Position numbers and translations under genes: made by a program. A stretch of DNA of 64,000 nucleotides, from positions 1 to 64,000 of the forward strand of contig CAWIXS010000038.1 of NCBI GenBank assembly GCA_963840075.1. Reading direction: 5' to 3'. Under the pieces are notes generated by a model, which ran no database searches, was not told the DNA's origin, and was given only the letters and a program-made list of their open reading frames with translations. The stretch comes from AWTP1-13 sp963840075. Lineage in GTDB: Bacteria; Pseudomonadota; Alphaproteobacteria; Rhizobiales; Hyphomicrobiaceae. Below, one piece after another: positions 26,022-38,530 of the stretch. How positions within the stretch are numbered: the stretch's first letter is position 1; each line of letters opens with the position of its first letter.

Positions 26022-27263
26022 ATGCAGCACGACGACAACCTGGCGCAGGAGCGGCCGACCTTCGTGACGCACCTGGAGTGCTCCGCGACGGGGGAGCATT
26101 ACGCGGCGGATGCGGTCCACAACCTGTCGCGCGCCGGCAAGCCGCTGCTGGTGCGCTACGACCTCGCCGGCGTCCGCAACGCCCTCACCAAAGCCGCTCT
26201 CGCCGCGCGGCCGCCCGACCTCTGGCGCTATCGCGAGCTCCTACCGGTGCGCAAGGCCGAGGACGTAGTGAGCCTGGGCGAGGCGCTGACCCCGCTCGTG
26301 CGCCTGCCCAGGATCGCGGCCGAGCTCGGCTGCGGCGAGATCCTGGTGAAGGACGAGGGACGGCTGCCGACCGGCTCGTTCAAGGCGCGCGGGCTGGCGC
26401 TGGCCGTCTCCATGGCCAAGGCGCTCGGCATCCGGCACATGGCGATGCCGACCAACGGCAACGCTGGCGCGGCGCTCGCGGCCTACGCCAGCCGCGCCGG
26501 CATCAGGACCACCGTCTTCTGTCCGGACGACACGCCCGAGGTCAACGTCAGCGAGATCGAGCTGCAGGGGGCCACCGTCTACCGCGTCAACGGCCTGATC
26601 GACGATTGCGGCAGGATCGTCGGCGAGGGCAAGGCCAGCGCCGGCTGGTTCGACACCTCCACGCTGAAGGAGCCCTATCGCATCGAGGGCAAGAAGACGA
26701 TGGGGCTGGAGCTCGCCGAGCAGCTCGGCTGGGACGTGCCCGACGTGATCTTCTATCCCACCGGCGGCGGCACCGGCCTCATCGGCATGTGGAAGGCGTT
26801 TGCCGAGCTCGAGGCGATCGGCTTCATCGGCCCCAGGCGTCCGCGCATGGTGGCGGTGCAGGCCGCTGGCTGCGCCCCGATGGTGCGCGCCTTCGAGGCG
26901 GGCGTGGAGCACGCCCCGCGCTGGGAGAACGCGGCGACCATCGCGAGCGGCATCCGCGTGCCCGCCGCGGTCGGCGATTTCCTGATCCTGCGCGCCGTGC
27001 GCGAGAGCGGCGGCTTCGCCATCGCGGTCGAGGACGAGGCGATCTCGTCCGCCCTCGACGAGGTCGCGCGCACCGAGGGCTTCCTGATGTGCCCCGAGGG
27101 GGCCGCCACCTACGCGGCCTTGAAGCAGAGCCTTGCCGACGGTCGCGTCGGCAAGGAAGAGCGCGCCGTCCTCTTCAACTGCGCCACCGGCCTCAAGTAT
27201 CCGCTCCCGCCGGTCACCCGCACCCTCGACCGCACCAGGCCCATCGACTTCGCCGCGCTGTAG
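26022..27263 (+). CDS. thrC: threonine synthase, PLP-dependent
   Basis: This 413-residue fold-type II enzyme converts O-phosphohomoserine to threonine. Lys121 in RLPTGSFKARG forms the Schiff base with PLP. TNGNAGAALAAYASRAGI and FYPTGGGTGLIGMWKAF bind the phosphate and the cofactor ring. The N-terminal part THLECSATGEHYAAD resembles the zinc-ribbon-like lead of archaeal/plant-type threonine synthases. Related enzymes (cysteate synthase, threonine dehydratase-like) cannot be fully excluded. It is preceded by an 81-base gap after grxD and stands as a single gene. GC and codon use match the core genes. Confidence 0.9.
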   Translation: MQHDDNLAQERPTFVTHLECSATGEHYAADAVHNLSRAGKPLLVRYDLAGVRNALTKAALAARPPDLWRYRELLPVRKAEDVVSLGEALTPLVRLPRIAAELGCGEILVKDEGRLPTGSFKARGLALAVSMAKALGIRHMAMPTNGNAGAALAAYASRAGIRTTVFCPDDTPEVNVSEIELQGATVYRVNGLIDDCGRIVGEGKASAGWFDTSTLKEPYRIEGKKTMGLELAEQLGWDVPDVIFYPTGGGTGLIGMWKAFAELEAIGFIGPRRPRMVAVQAAGCAPMVRAFEAGVEHAPRWENAATIASGIRVPAAVGDFLILRAVRESGGFAIAVEDEAISSALDEVARTEGFLMCPEGAATYAALKQSLADGRVGKEERAVLFNCATGLKYPLPPVTRTLDRTRPIDFAAL

Positions 27264-27408
27264 CTGGCACCCGTCATCCCGGAAGCCGAGCCGCAGGCGA
27301 GGCTGTCCGGGACCTCGCGCAGCGAGTCGCGTCTTCGCTTGTGGAGACGTCACGCGGATCGGTCCTAGCTCGTTGACGCGCCTCTCCGGCGCAACCTACC
27401 GTCCCCGC

Positions 27409-29940
27409 ATGCACCGAGATTCGCACGCGACAGCCGGGCCGAAACAGCCCGCACAGGAATCGGTCAAGCGCAAGGCCGCGCGCAAGCCAAACCCACGGTA
27501 CGCCGGCGCCGTGCTCGACCGGCCGCCGGCGCCGCAGGGCTGGCGCACCTCCGACGTGGAGGAGATCGAGCTGCGCCGCTGGCGCGGGCGGACGGAGATC
27601 ACCGTCGTCGAGGCGCTCGAGACCGGGCAGCCGATGTTCGGCACGTTCCGCGTGCGCTCCGACGCCGGGAGCGCCTACGAGGTGGAAATCCGCAGCCTCG
27701 CTCAGCCCGCCAACTCCTGCGGCTGCATCGACCACCGCGTGAACGGGCTCGGCACCTGCAAGCACATCGAAGGCACACTCGACGCCCTGTGCCGGCGCGG
27801 CCCGAAGGCGTTCCGCGACGGCACTGCTATGGGAAGCCCGCGCGTGGAGATTTTTCTCGACCGGCGGGAGACACCGCGCCCGGCGCTCGCCTGGCCGACC
27901 AGTGGCAGCGGCCTACGGACCGTGCGCGAGTGGCTCGGGCCCTACCTTGCGCCCGATGGCACCCTCGACCAGGACCCCGAGAAAATCGCCGCGCTCGTCG
28001 CCGCGTGGGCAAAGGCCCCGGCGCTGGTGCGGCGGCGTCTGCGGATCTCGCGGCATTTCGGGCCGTGGCTGGAGCGCGAACGGCGCCGCGTCTCGCGCGA
28101 GGCGGCGCGCGCCGCGTTCCTCGCCGAGGTCGAAAGCGGAAAGGCGAGCTTCGACCTCGTGAAGTCGCCGCTGCTGCCCTACCAGCGCGACGGCATGCTG
28201 CACCTGGCCTTCGGCGGGCGCGCGCTGCTGGCCGACGAGATGGGCCTCGGCAAGACCGTGCAGGCGATCGCCGCCTGCGAGCTGCTGGCCCGGCGCAAGG
28301 GCATAGCCCGCGTGCTGGTAGTGTGCCCGGCCTCGCTCAAGGCCGAATGGGAGGAGCAGATCGCCCGCTTCACCGACCGCACCGCCAGACCCATCTTCGG
28401 CCCGCGCCCGCACCGTCTCGCCGCCTATCGCGAGCCGGCCTTCTTCAACATCGTCAACTACGAGCAGGTGCTCTCCGACGCCGACGATATCAACGCCACG
28501 CTGGCCCCCGACGTGGTCGTCCTCGATGAAGCGCAGCGCATCAAGAACTGGCACACCAAGACGGCGCGGCGCGTCAAGCAGCTGCGCGCGCCATATGCGT
28601 TCGTTCTGACCGGCACGCCAGTCGAGAACCGCATCGACGAGCTCTACTCCATCGTCCAGTACCTCGACCCGGAGCTCATCGGGCCGCTGTTCCGCTTCAA
28701 CCGCGACTTCTATCAGCTCGACGAGCGCGGCCGGCCCGTCGACTACCAGAACCTCGCCGAGCTGCGCCGCCGCGTGGCGCCGGTGATGCTGCGGCGGCGC
28801 AAGGCGGACGTGGAGACCGAGCTGCCCGGCCGCACCGTGAAGAACTACTTCGTGGGCATGGCCGCCGAGCAGCGCCTCCGCTACGACGAATACAGCAAGA
28901 TGGCGGCGCGTCTGATCTGCCTGGCGCAGAAGCGGCCGCTGCGTCCGGAGGAGTTCGAGCGGCTGATGGTCTATCTCGCCTGCATGCGCATGATCTGCGA
29001 CACGCCGGCGATCCTCGACCCGACCTGCCGCATCAGCCCGAAGCTCGAGGAGCTGGAGCGCGTGCTCTCCGACCTCCTGGAGGAGCCGGGCCGCAAGGTG
29101 ATCGTGTTCTCCGAGTGGGAGCGCATGCTGCAGCTGGTGCGCGAGCGGGCAGGTGAGATGGGGATCGAGGTGGCCTGGCATACCGGGTCGGTGCCGCAGC
29201 AGCGCCGGCGCGCCGAGATAACGCGCTTCAAGGAGGACCCGGCCTGCCGCCTGTTCCTGTCGACCGACTCGGGCAGCGTCGGCCTCAACCTGCAGGTGGC
29301 GAGCGCGGTGGTGAACGTCGACCTGCCGTGGAACCCGGCCAAGCTCGAGCAGCGCATCGCCCGCGCCTGGCGCAAGAACCAGACGCGCTCGGTGTCGGTC
29401 GTGAATCTGGTGTGCGAGGAGTCGATCGAGCACGGCATCATGCATCTGCTGGGCGCCAAGCAGGCGCTGGCCGACGGCGTGCTCGACGGCCGCGGCGATC
29501 TCGACAAGCTCACCATGCCGTCCGGCCGCGGCGCCATGATCGAGCGCATGAAGGCGGCCCTGCAGGCGGCCGAGACGGCCCGCATCGTCCCTGCCGACGA
29601 GGCCATCGCCGCGGAGCTGCAGCGCCGCCACGGCGAGCGCGCGCTGCTGGTGGAGGCGCGCCAGCGCGGCGACGGCGGCGTCTCCATGCTGGCGGTGCTG
29701 GACCTGGAGCGCGACGCCCTGGCGGCGGAGGCCGAGCGGCTGGCGGCGGCGATGGCGGAGGGCGCGCCGGCGGTGGAGGTGATCGACCGCGCGACCTGGG
29801 CCTGCGTTGAACGCCTGCAGGCGATCGGCATGCTGCAGCGCGTTGATGGGCCGTCGCGCGTGCTGCATCGCGCCGCCGCGTTGGCCGAGGCCGGGGCTGG
29901 GGGCGCGGCCGTTGAAGCGGCGCCACCTCTCGCGGCGTGA
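27409..29940 (+). CDS. SNF2-family DEAD/DEAH helicase with N-terminal SWIM zinc finger
   Basis: The product is an 843-residue DNA-dependent ATPase. A SWIM finger (CGCIDHRVNGLGTCKHIEG, starting near residue 104) is followed by a linker. The two RecA-like lobes then follow: Walker A in LLADEMGLGKTVQAIA (about 275-290), Walker B as VVLDEAQRIKN (about 370), motif III LTGTPVENR, and the C-terminal lobe with VIVFSEWERML, STDSGSVGLNLQVASAVVN and QRIARAWRKNQTRSV. Such proteins remodel protein-DNA complexes in the RapA/Swi2 manner. The C-terminal 150 residues are Ala-rich and helical. The ATG at 27409 is preferred, because the longer frame back to 27133 runs through the end of thrC. Confidence 0.9.
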   Translation: MHRDSHATAGPKQPAQESVKRKAARKPNPRYAGAVLDRPPAPQGWRTSDVEEIELRRWRGRTEITVVEALETGQPMFGTFRVRSDAGSAYEVEIRSLAQPANSCGCIDHRVNGLGTCKHIEGTLDALCRRGPKAFRDGTAMGSPRVEIFLDRRETPRPALAWPTSGSGLRTVREWLGPYLAPDGTLDQDPEKIAALVAAWAKAPALVRRRLRISRHFGPWLERERRRVSREAARAAFLAEVESGKASFDLVKSPLLPYQRDGMLHLAFGGRALLADEMGLGKTVQAIAACELLARRKGIARVLVVCPASLKAEWEEQIARFTDRTARPIFGPRPHRLAAYREPAFFNIVNYEQVLSDADDINATLAPDVVVLDEAQRIKNWHTKTARRVKQLRAPYAFVLTGTPVENRIDELYSIVQYLDPELIGPLFRFNRDFYQLDERGRPVDYQNLAELRRRVAPVMLRRRKADVETELPGRTVKNYFVGMAAEQRLRYDEYSKMAARLICLAQKRPLRPEEFERLMVYLACMRMICDTPAILDPTCRISPKLEELERVLSDLLEEPGRKVIVFSEWERMLQLVRERAGEMGIEVAWHTGSVPQQRRRAEITRFKEDPACRLFLSTDSGSVGLNLQVASAVVNVDLPWNPAKLEQRIARAWRKNQTRSVSVVNLVCEESIEHGIMHLLGAKQALADGVLDGRGDLDKLTMPSGRGAMIERMKAALQAAETARIVPADEAIAAELQRRHGERALLVEARQRGDGGVSMLAVLDLERDALAAEAERLAAAMAEGAPAVEVIDRATWACVERLQAIGMLQRVDGPSRVLHRAAALAEAGAGGAAVEAAPPLAA

Positions 29941-30040
29941 CCGCAGGCTCGTGAACCACGTCACACGGTCACCTCCGCGCGCGTGGCAGGGTCTCTCTCT
30001 CCGCGACCGTCCAGAGTTCGCACGGCGAACCCCTTCGCTC

Positions 30041-30603
30041 CTACAGTTGATCCTCGAACGAGCGAAGCGCCTCGGCCGTCAACGGCAGTGCGCCGTGGGC
30101 GAGGCCCAAGAGATAATCGGACGGTGCCATGGACGGGTTGACGAGCCGGATGCGCGCAGCAGCCGCGACAACAGGAGCTGGATCGGCAGTGCTGGCAGTG
30201 GACAGGAAGGCATCGGGGTGCATGCCGACCAGCTGATGCGGAGCGAGCGCTTCAGCCGGGAAATGCGCCAGATTGCAGGTGAGGATCTGCTGGCAACCAC
30301 CTTTGATGGCGGCCTCCAGGATATGGCGATCGTTGGCGTCCGGAAGCTCCAGGGCAGGGATGATGGGCTCATAGTCCGCAACCATGGCATCTGGAAGGCC
30401 TTGATGAGGAGCTCACGTGTGCGATGAATGCGCAGCGAATCGAGGTCCGGCCGGCTTCTGGCAAGGGCGGCAGTCCACTCATCGTGAACCGCCACGGACC
30501 AGCGGAGGTTGATCGCTTTGGCGACGGCAAGCTCGACGAGGAGGTCACGCACCGCCGCGGCGTAGACGACGTTCGCGTCGGTGAATGCGACGGGGCGCGA
30601 CAT
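30041..30603 (-). pseudogene. PIN-domain toxin (VapC50-like), frameshifted
   Basis: The first frame reads VAFTDANVVYAAAVRDLLVE, with the N-terminal PIN aspartate, and RIHRTRELLIKAFQ. After a shift near 30390 the second frame continues MVADYEPIIPALELPDANDR, with the acidic cluster for metal binding, and LTCNLAHFPAEALAPHQ. Together they make a full VapC50-type ribonuclease toxin of about 187 residues. The partner antitoxin gene ends 10 bases upstream. As it stands, the toxin is inactive or the shift is a sequencing indel. Confidence 0.8.
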
Positions 30604-30613
30604 ACGGGAAGGT

Positions 30614-31066
30614 TCACTTCGAACGTCTACGCTCGGGCATGTGGGGGGCCATCTCGTAAAGGCCCGTCTCTTGGCTGAGGCGTGTCAGCCCGTTGAGAGC
30701 AGCGTCGGAGTGCGCTCGCTGCTTGAGGTCGTAGGCGATGACCGCCGCGTTCGGAATGCGCCGATGGCTGCCGACCAGTCGGAAGGGCAGGGTGCCGTCG
30801 TCCATGAGCTTGGCGACGGTGCCGCGGGAGACGTTGAGGAAGTCGGCCGCTTCATTTGGGGTCATCTCTCCTTCCCGAGAGATGAGAGACACAGGGTTGC
30901 CCGCGGCATAGGAGGCGAGGATCTCGCGCAGCATGGCCGTGATCGGCTCGGGAAGGGGAGTGCGGACCCCATGGAGCCTGAGTTGCCCGGCGGGGAGCTC
31001 GGTGGCGATGGCTCGCGCAGCCGCTGCCGTCTTTGGATCGGGCCATCGGGTTCCGAATTCAGCCAT
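30614..31066 (-). CDS. antitoxin with excisionase-type helix-turn-helix
   Basis: The 150-residue product carries an HTH_17/excisionase-like DNA-binding unit: MTPNEAADFLNVSRGTVAKL then GTLPFRLVGSHRRIPNAAVI. The N-terminal part (LHGVRTPLPEPITAMLREIL) is helical. The C-terminal LTRLSQETGLYEMAPHMPER is the likely toxin-binding arm. Paired with the PIN toxin gene that starts 10 bases downstream, it would neutralise the toxin and repress the operon. ATG 31066 is taken, with another at 31093. A shift in the toxin frame may have left this antitoxin orphaned. Confidence 0.82.
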   Translation of the reverse strand: MAEFGTRWPDPKTAAAARAIATELPAGQLRLHGVRTPLPEPITAMLREILASYAAGNPVSLISREGEMTPNEAADFLNVSRGTVAKLMDDGTLPFRLVGSHRRIPNAAVIAYDLKQRAHSDAALNGLTRLSQETGLYEMAPHMPERRRSK

Positions 31067-31213
31067 GGCAGCGCTCTTCTGGCTGGAGAACACGGGTCAA
31101 TATGGGTCTCATCTGCCGTAATTGCAATATCTGTCACATCTTCTATATCTGTCTCATTTGCTTCGTCCCTTGACGGCAGCAATGCGGTGCCGGAGGAGGG
31201 GCCATCATGGGGA

Positions 31214-32242
31214 ATGAGCTCGCTTGCCAGCCGGACGATCATGGAAGAAGTCGCGCACAAGTTCTGCGTCGCCCCGATGATGGACTGGACGGACCGGCAC
31301 TGCCGGTTCTTCCACCGTCTCCTGAGCGCGCGGGCGCTGCTCTACACCGAGATGGTGGCGGCGGAGGCCATCCTCCACGGCGATCGCGACCGGCTCATCG
31401 CCTTCAGCCCCGAGGAGCATCCCGTGGCGCTGCAGCTGGGCGGCAGCAACCCCGCCAGGCTCGCCGAGGCCGCCGCCGTCGGCGCCGACTGGGGCTACGA
31501 CGAGATCAACCTCAACGTCGGCTGCCCCTCGGACCGGGTGCAGGAGGGGCGCTTCGGCGCCTGCCTGATGGCGGAGCCGGGGCTGGTGGCGGACAGCGTC
31601 GCCGCCATGCGCGCCAGGGTCACCGTGCCCGTCACCGTGAAATGCCGCATCGGCATCGACGAGCAGGACAGCGAGGCCGATCTCGCGCGGTTCGTCTCGA
31701 CGGTCGCGGCTGCGGGCTGCCGCACGTTCATCGTGCACGCCCGCAAGGCGTGGCTCGCGGGCCTGTCGCCCAAGGCGAACCGCGAGATCCCGCCGCTCGA
31801 CTACGGCCGCGTCTACCGCCTCAAGGCGGCACACCCCGAGTTGGAGATCGTCCTCAACGGCGGGATCGTCTCCTTGGACGAGACAGAGGGCCACCTCGGG
31901 CAGGTCGATGGCGTGGCGCTGGGGCGGGCCGCCTATCAGAACCCCTACCTGCTGGTGGAGGTGGATCGGCGCCTCTACGGCGCGCCCGGCGCGCCGCCGT
32001 CGCGCCGCGCGGTGCTCGAGGCGCTCGTTCCCTACGCCGAGAGGCACTTGGCGGCAAGCGGGCGCCTCAACAACATCGCCCGCCATGTCCTCGGCCTCTA
32101 CCACGGCCGGCCGCGCGCGCGCGCCTTCCGGCGGCACCTCTCCGAGCGCGCCCCGCTGCCCCAGGCCGGCATCGAGGTGCTGCGCGACGCCATCCGCATC
32201 GCCGAGCGCCTCGAGGTGGAGGCGCTGGCCGCGGCGGAATAG
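31214..32242 (+). CDS. dusA: tRNA-dihydrouridine synthase A
   Basis: This 342-residue flavoenzyme reduces uridine to dihydrouridine in the D loop of tRNA, probably at positions 20/20a. The TIM-barrel motifs are visible: FCVAPMMDWTDRHCRFFHRL, ALQLGGSNPARLAEAA, and the catalytic cysteine in YDEINLNVGCPSDRVQEGRF. VTVKCRIGID, FIVHARKAWLAGLSPK and LNGGI with DGVALGRAAY complete the FMN site. The start could be ATG 31214 or 31241, and a longer frame to 30581 crosses the antitoxin gene and is rejected. It is monocistronic by spacing. Confidence 0.95.
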   Translation: MSSLASRTIMEEVAHKFCVAPMMDWTDRHCRFFHRLLSARALLYTEMVAAEAILHGDRDRLIAFSPEEHPVALQLGGSNPARLAEAAAVGADWGYDEINLNVGCPSDRVQEGRFGACLMAEPGLVADSVAAMRARVTVPVTVKCRIGIDEQDSEADLARFVSTVAAAGCRTFIVHARKAWLAGLSPKANREIPPLDYGRVYRLKAAHPELEIVLNGGIVSLDETEGHLGQVDGVALGRAAYQNPYLLVEVDRRLYGAPGAPPSRRAVLEALVPYAERHLAASGRLNNIARHVLGLYHGRPRARAFRRHLSERAPLPQAGIEVLRDAIRIAERLEVEALAAAE

Positions 32243-32432
32243 GCGCACTGGCGCCGCTACGCCATCCGCCGCCAACGACGCCGTCCCAGAAATAGACGGG
32301 TTCAGGGCGTGGTAATCCTAATCCCGCTCGCGGAGCACGCCGCCCGGGGCACGGCTTCCGCGTGCCGCCGAAAACTGACACATTCACACCAGGAACGCGT
32401 GCTCGAATGCTGGCAGTCAACGGAGGAAGCCC

Positions 32433-33462
32433 ATGACAAAGGCAAGCATGACAAAGGCAAGCACGAGAAAAGCAAGCACGACGAGAGCGAGCGCGAGATG
32501 CAGCCTGCTCGCCGCCGCATTGGCCGCAGTGGCCCTCGTCCCCGGCAGCCAGGCGCTCGCCCAGGCGGCCTTCCCGCCGCCGCCGCCCAAGGTCAGCCCC
32601 GCCGCCGGCGTCACCGACATGCACGTGCACTCGCATCCCGACGTATTCGGCCGCAACCTCGACGACATCGACGTGGCCCAGATCGCCAAGGCGCGCGGCA
32701 TGCGCGGCATCGTGCTCAAGAACCACGTGGCCGAGACGGCGAGCCGCGCCGCGCTCGTCACCAAGGTGGTGCCGGGCATCGAGGTGTTCGGCGGCGTCGT
32801 TCTGAACAAGGCGGTGGGCGGCATCAACCCCGATGCGGTCGAGTGGATGCACCGCACGTTCGGCGGCCGCGGCAAGGTCGTGTGGCTGCCGACCTTCGAG
32901 TCCGACAAGCACGTGAAGACCTTCGGCAAGCCCGACGCGGTGGGCCTCACGGTGGCGCCGGGCGGGCAGGTATCGCCGCAGATGGAGGCGATCCTGAAGA
33001 TCATCGCGCGCGAGAACCTGGTGCTGGGCACCGGCCACATCCATCCCGAGGAGATCCTCGCCGTCGTGAAGCGGGCGCGCGAGCTGGGCGTCAAGAGCAT
33101 CCTCGTCAACCACGCGCTCACCAACGTGCCCGGCCTCAGCATGGCGCAGGCCAAGCAGGTCACCGGCATGGGCGCGATGATCGAGATGTGCTTCCTGCAG
33201 TTCCAGGCCGGCCCCAATGCGCCGCTGCCGTTCCTCGTGCACTGGACGCAGATCAACGCCAAGCACGTGGCCCAGGCGGTGAAGGAGCTGGGCGCCGGCA
33301 GCGTGCTGATCTCCTCCGATCTCGGCCAGAGCGGCAACATGGTGCATCCGGACGGCCTCGAGGCCGCGATCGGCGGCGATGAAGAAGGAGGGCATCTCGG
33401 ATGCCGACATCGACACCATGATGCGCAAGAACCCGGCGAAGCTGCTCGGGCTTGCGGGGTGA
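32433..33462 (+). CDS. exported amidohydrolase-like protein (DUF6282 type), C-terminal frameshift
   Basis: The signal peptide (MTKASMTKASTRKASTTRAS then a hydrophobic core) is unusual in having a repeated KAS lead, with cleavage near QALA. The mature part has metal-binding DMHVHSHPDVFG, KNHVAETASRA, GTGHIHPEEIL, ILVNHAL and SSDLGQSGNMVHPDG, as in TIM-barrel amidohydrolases. One extra base near 33370 displaces the last 30 residues. The frame ending AMKKEGISDADIDTMMRKNP with KLLGLAG at 33462 is the expected C-terminus. The family is common in Rhizobiales and its substrate is unknown. Confidence 0.7.
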
Positions 33463-33471
33463 GGCGACGAT

Positions 33472-33497
33472 GGGTCAGACCCTGCGGGTCTGACCCC
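33472..33497. repeat. short palindromic repeat (GGGTCAGACC type)
   Basis: GGGTCAGACCC and its complement surround a TGC loop. Relatives with the same layout are at 24441-24467, 40105-40125, 40165-40191, 42083-42109 and, degenerate, at 42135-42176. It lies between the ends of two convergent genes and may also act as a bidirectional terminator, although no T-run follows. Confidence 0.75.
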
Positions 33498-33514
33498 GGC
33501 TCCGGTGACCCATG

Positions 33515-33763
33515 TCAGCGCCAGCACTGCGCCGTCCGGCTCCGGCATCCCCTGCTGCAGTAGAAGCCGTAGCCGACGCTGTGCCCCTTGCCGGAGCAGC
33601 GCGACCAGCAGCGCTGGCACCTGCTGACGCAGTCGTCCTGGTCGGGGCACTTCGTGCAGGCCTGCACGCACCCCGATCCTGCCTTTTTCGACTGGGCGAC
33701 AACCGGAGGGCCCGCCAGCATCACGGCGGCCAGTGCGATAGGGACCAGAATTCTCCCGAGCAT
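33515..33763 (-). CDS. small exported cysteine-rich protein
   Basis: The precursor of 82 residues has a signal peptide MLGRILVPIALAAVMLAGPP with cleavage after VVA. The mature 57 residues carry ten cysteines in GCVQACTKCPDQDDCVSRC, QRCWSRC, FYCSRGC and QCWR. The even number and CxxxC/CxxC spacing suggest a disulfide-knotted or metal-binding peptide. No family is recognised. It is convergent with the DUF6282-type gene and divergent from the namZ-like gene. Confidence 0.55.
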   Translation of the reverse strand: MLGRILVPIALAAVMLAGPPVVAQSKKAGSGCVQACTKCPDQDDCVSRCQRCWSRCSGKGHSVGYGFYCSRGCRSRTAQCWR

Positions 33764-33898
33764 GTGCCGTACCTCCAAAAAGAAAGAAACGTCCCATCCG
33801 GGACCCCAAAAAGGCGATCTCGACGTTATGCTGCCCCTCCATGCTCAATGCAAAGGACTTGCCGCGGCCGGCTGAGCTATTGGCCGGAGAGGTCATCG

Positions 33899-35178
<1,280 letters not shown>

Positions 35179-35254
35179 ATGCGCGCCCGGGGGCCGGCGA
35201 TCCCTCCTAGCTAGGGCGGCGGCAAAGGATCCAGCGGGAAAATGCATTAACTCC

Positions 35255-36187
35255 ATGCCCATGACCCCACCACGCCCCATCCTGATCGCCGGGCCCACCG
35301 CCAGCGGCAAGTCGGGGTTGGCGCTGGCGCTGGCGGAGCGGCTCGGCGGCACCGTCGTCAACGCCGACAGCATGCAGGTCTACCGCGAGCTCGCCATCCT
35401 CACCGCGCGGCCGACGCCCCAGGATGAGGCACGCGTGCCGCATGCGCTCTACGGCTGCGTCAGCGGGGCGGAGGCCTATTCGGCGGGGCGCTATGCCGCC
35501 GATGCCGCGCTGGCCATCGCGGAGGCCCGGGCGCAGGGCCGCGTGCCCATTGTCGTCGGCGGGACGGGCCTCTACTTCAAGGCGCTGCTGGAGGGGCTCT
35601 CCCCGGTCCCCGCCGCCGACCCCGAGGTGCGCGCCTTCTGGCGGGCCGAGGCGATCCGCCGCCCGGCCGCCGAGTTGCATGCCCTGCTCGCAGAGCGCGA
35701 CCCCGAGATGGCCGGGCGCCTGACGCCGACGGACAAGCAGCGCATCGTGCGCGCCCTGGAGGTGCTGGAAAGCACCGGCAGATCGCTCGGAGAGTGGCAG
35801 CGCGAGCCCGGACAGCCGGTGCTGGCGGAAGCCGAGACCGTCCGCCTCCTGGTCATGCCCGAGCGCCAGGCGCAGGTCGCCGCCATCGAGGCCCGCTTCG
35901 ATGCCATGCTGGCGGCCGGGGCGCTCGATGAGGTGCACAGCCTCCTCGCCCACGGCTTCTCCACCGAGCTGCCGATCATGCGGGCGCTGGGCGTTGCGCC
36001 GCTCGCCGCCCACCTCGCAGGGACGCTCGCCCTCGGCGGAGCCGTGCGGATCGCCAAGGCGGACACCCGCAAGTACGCCAAACGGCAGCTCACATGGCTG
36101 CGACGCAATATGATTGCGTGGAAAGTGATAGAAAAGAAAGATATGAAAAGTATCGATGGCATAGACTTATCGTTTATTGATTTCTGA
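35255..36187 (+). CDS. miaA: tRNA dimethylallyltransferase
   Basis: The 310-residue product transfers the dimethylallyl group to A37 of tRNAs that read UNN codons. The P loop GPTASGKS is at 13-20. It is followed by the substrate motif VNADSMQVYRELAILTARPT, the conserved IVVGGTGLYFKALLEGLS, and the tRNA-binding end ADTRKYAKRQLTWLRRN. The last 25 residues are encoded by AT-rich DNA (AAGTGATAGAAAAGAAAGATATG), unlike the rest of the gene, so the 3' tail may be recent or mutated. ilvB follows, as in rhizobial chromosomes. Confidence 0.95.
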   Translation: MPMTPPRPILIAGPTASGKSGLALALAERLGGTVVNADSMQVYRELAILTARPTPQDEARVPHALYGCVSGAEAYSAGRYAADAALAIAEARAQGRVPIVVGGTGLYFKALLEGLSPVPAADPEVRAFWRAEAIRRPAAELHALLAERDPEMAGRLTPTDKQRIVRALEVLESTGRSLGEWQREPGQPVLAEAETVRLLVMPERQAQVAAIEARFDAMLAAGALDEVHSLLAHGFSTELPIMRALGVAPLAAHLAGTLALGGAVRIAKADTRKYAKRQLTWLRRNMIAWKVIEKKDMKSIDGIDLSFIDF

Positions 36188-36298
36188 GTGTTGACCCACC
36201 AATCTGCATGCGGATATGAGCAGCAGCTGGCGCCGCACGGCCTGACCTGCCGGGGCGCGTCCTGCCCGAAATCTGCGTACAAGAGGGGAGCTTCGCCC

Positions 36299-38071
<1,773 letters not shown>

Positions 38072-38218
38072 CCTGCGGCGCGCTCCCTCCGGGAGCAGCC
38101 GAAGGGAGCCTACGCGCAGTGCGCATCTCGCCTCCGGAGACGTATCATGCAAGTGCAATGGGTCGCGGATAGCCCGATGCGAGGAGACTCGCGAAGCCTG
38201 GGGTCAATCGACAGCACC

Positions 38219-38446
38219 TCAGGGATTGACCAGCTTGACGCGAATATCCGCAGAGTGGTCGACATCACGGGTGGCAAGCGGAATATTGCGGCAGATGGCT
38301 ATGCCGGCGATTTGCATATCGGTTGTCTGAAGCGGTCTGCCGATACGGCGAGAGTATGCCTCCAGGCTGCAGCCATTGCGGCTGGCGCGAGCCTCCAGAC
38401 GTTCTTTGACAGCCCCGTCGAGCTCAGGGACGATTAGCTGCGCCAT
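38219..38446 (-). pseudogene. FitA antitoxin/FitB toxin fusion relic
   Basis: One frame of 75 residues joins two normally separate proteins. The first half, MAQLIVPELDGAVKERLEAR then ASRNGCSLEAYSR, is the ribbon-helix-helix N-terminus of FitA-type antitoxins. The second half, GRPLQTTDMQIAGIAICRNI then PLATRDVDHS, is the C-terminal active-site region of the FitB PIN toxin. An internal deletion would remove the antitoxin tail and the toxin N-terminus with its first catalytic Asp and keep the frame open. It lies between ilvB and ilvN on the opposite strand. Confidence 0.75.
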
Positions 38447-38530
38447 GGTTGCACCTTCACACAACTCAATCATACAAAAAATAGCATGATGTCTGCAGCC
38501 GCCAAACAAGAAATCTCGTGAGACCCGCCC

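Noticed and set aside
30581..31213. N-terminal extension of dusA
   Set aside because: It runs antisense through the antitoxin gene and lacks similarity to DusA. The conserved start is at 31214 or 31241.
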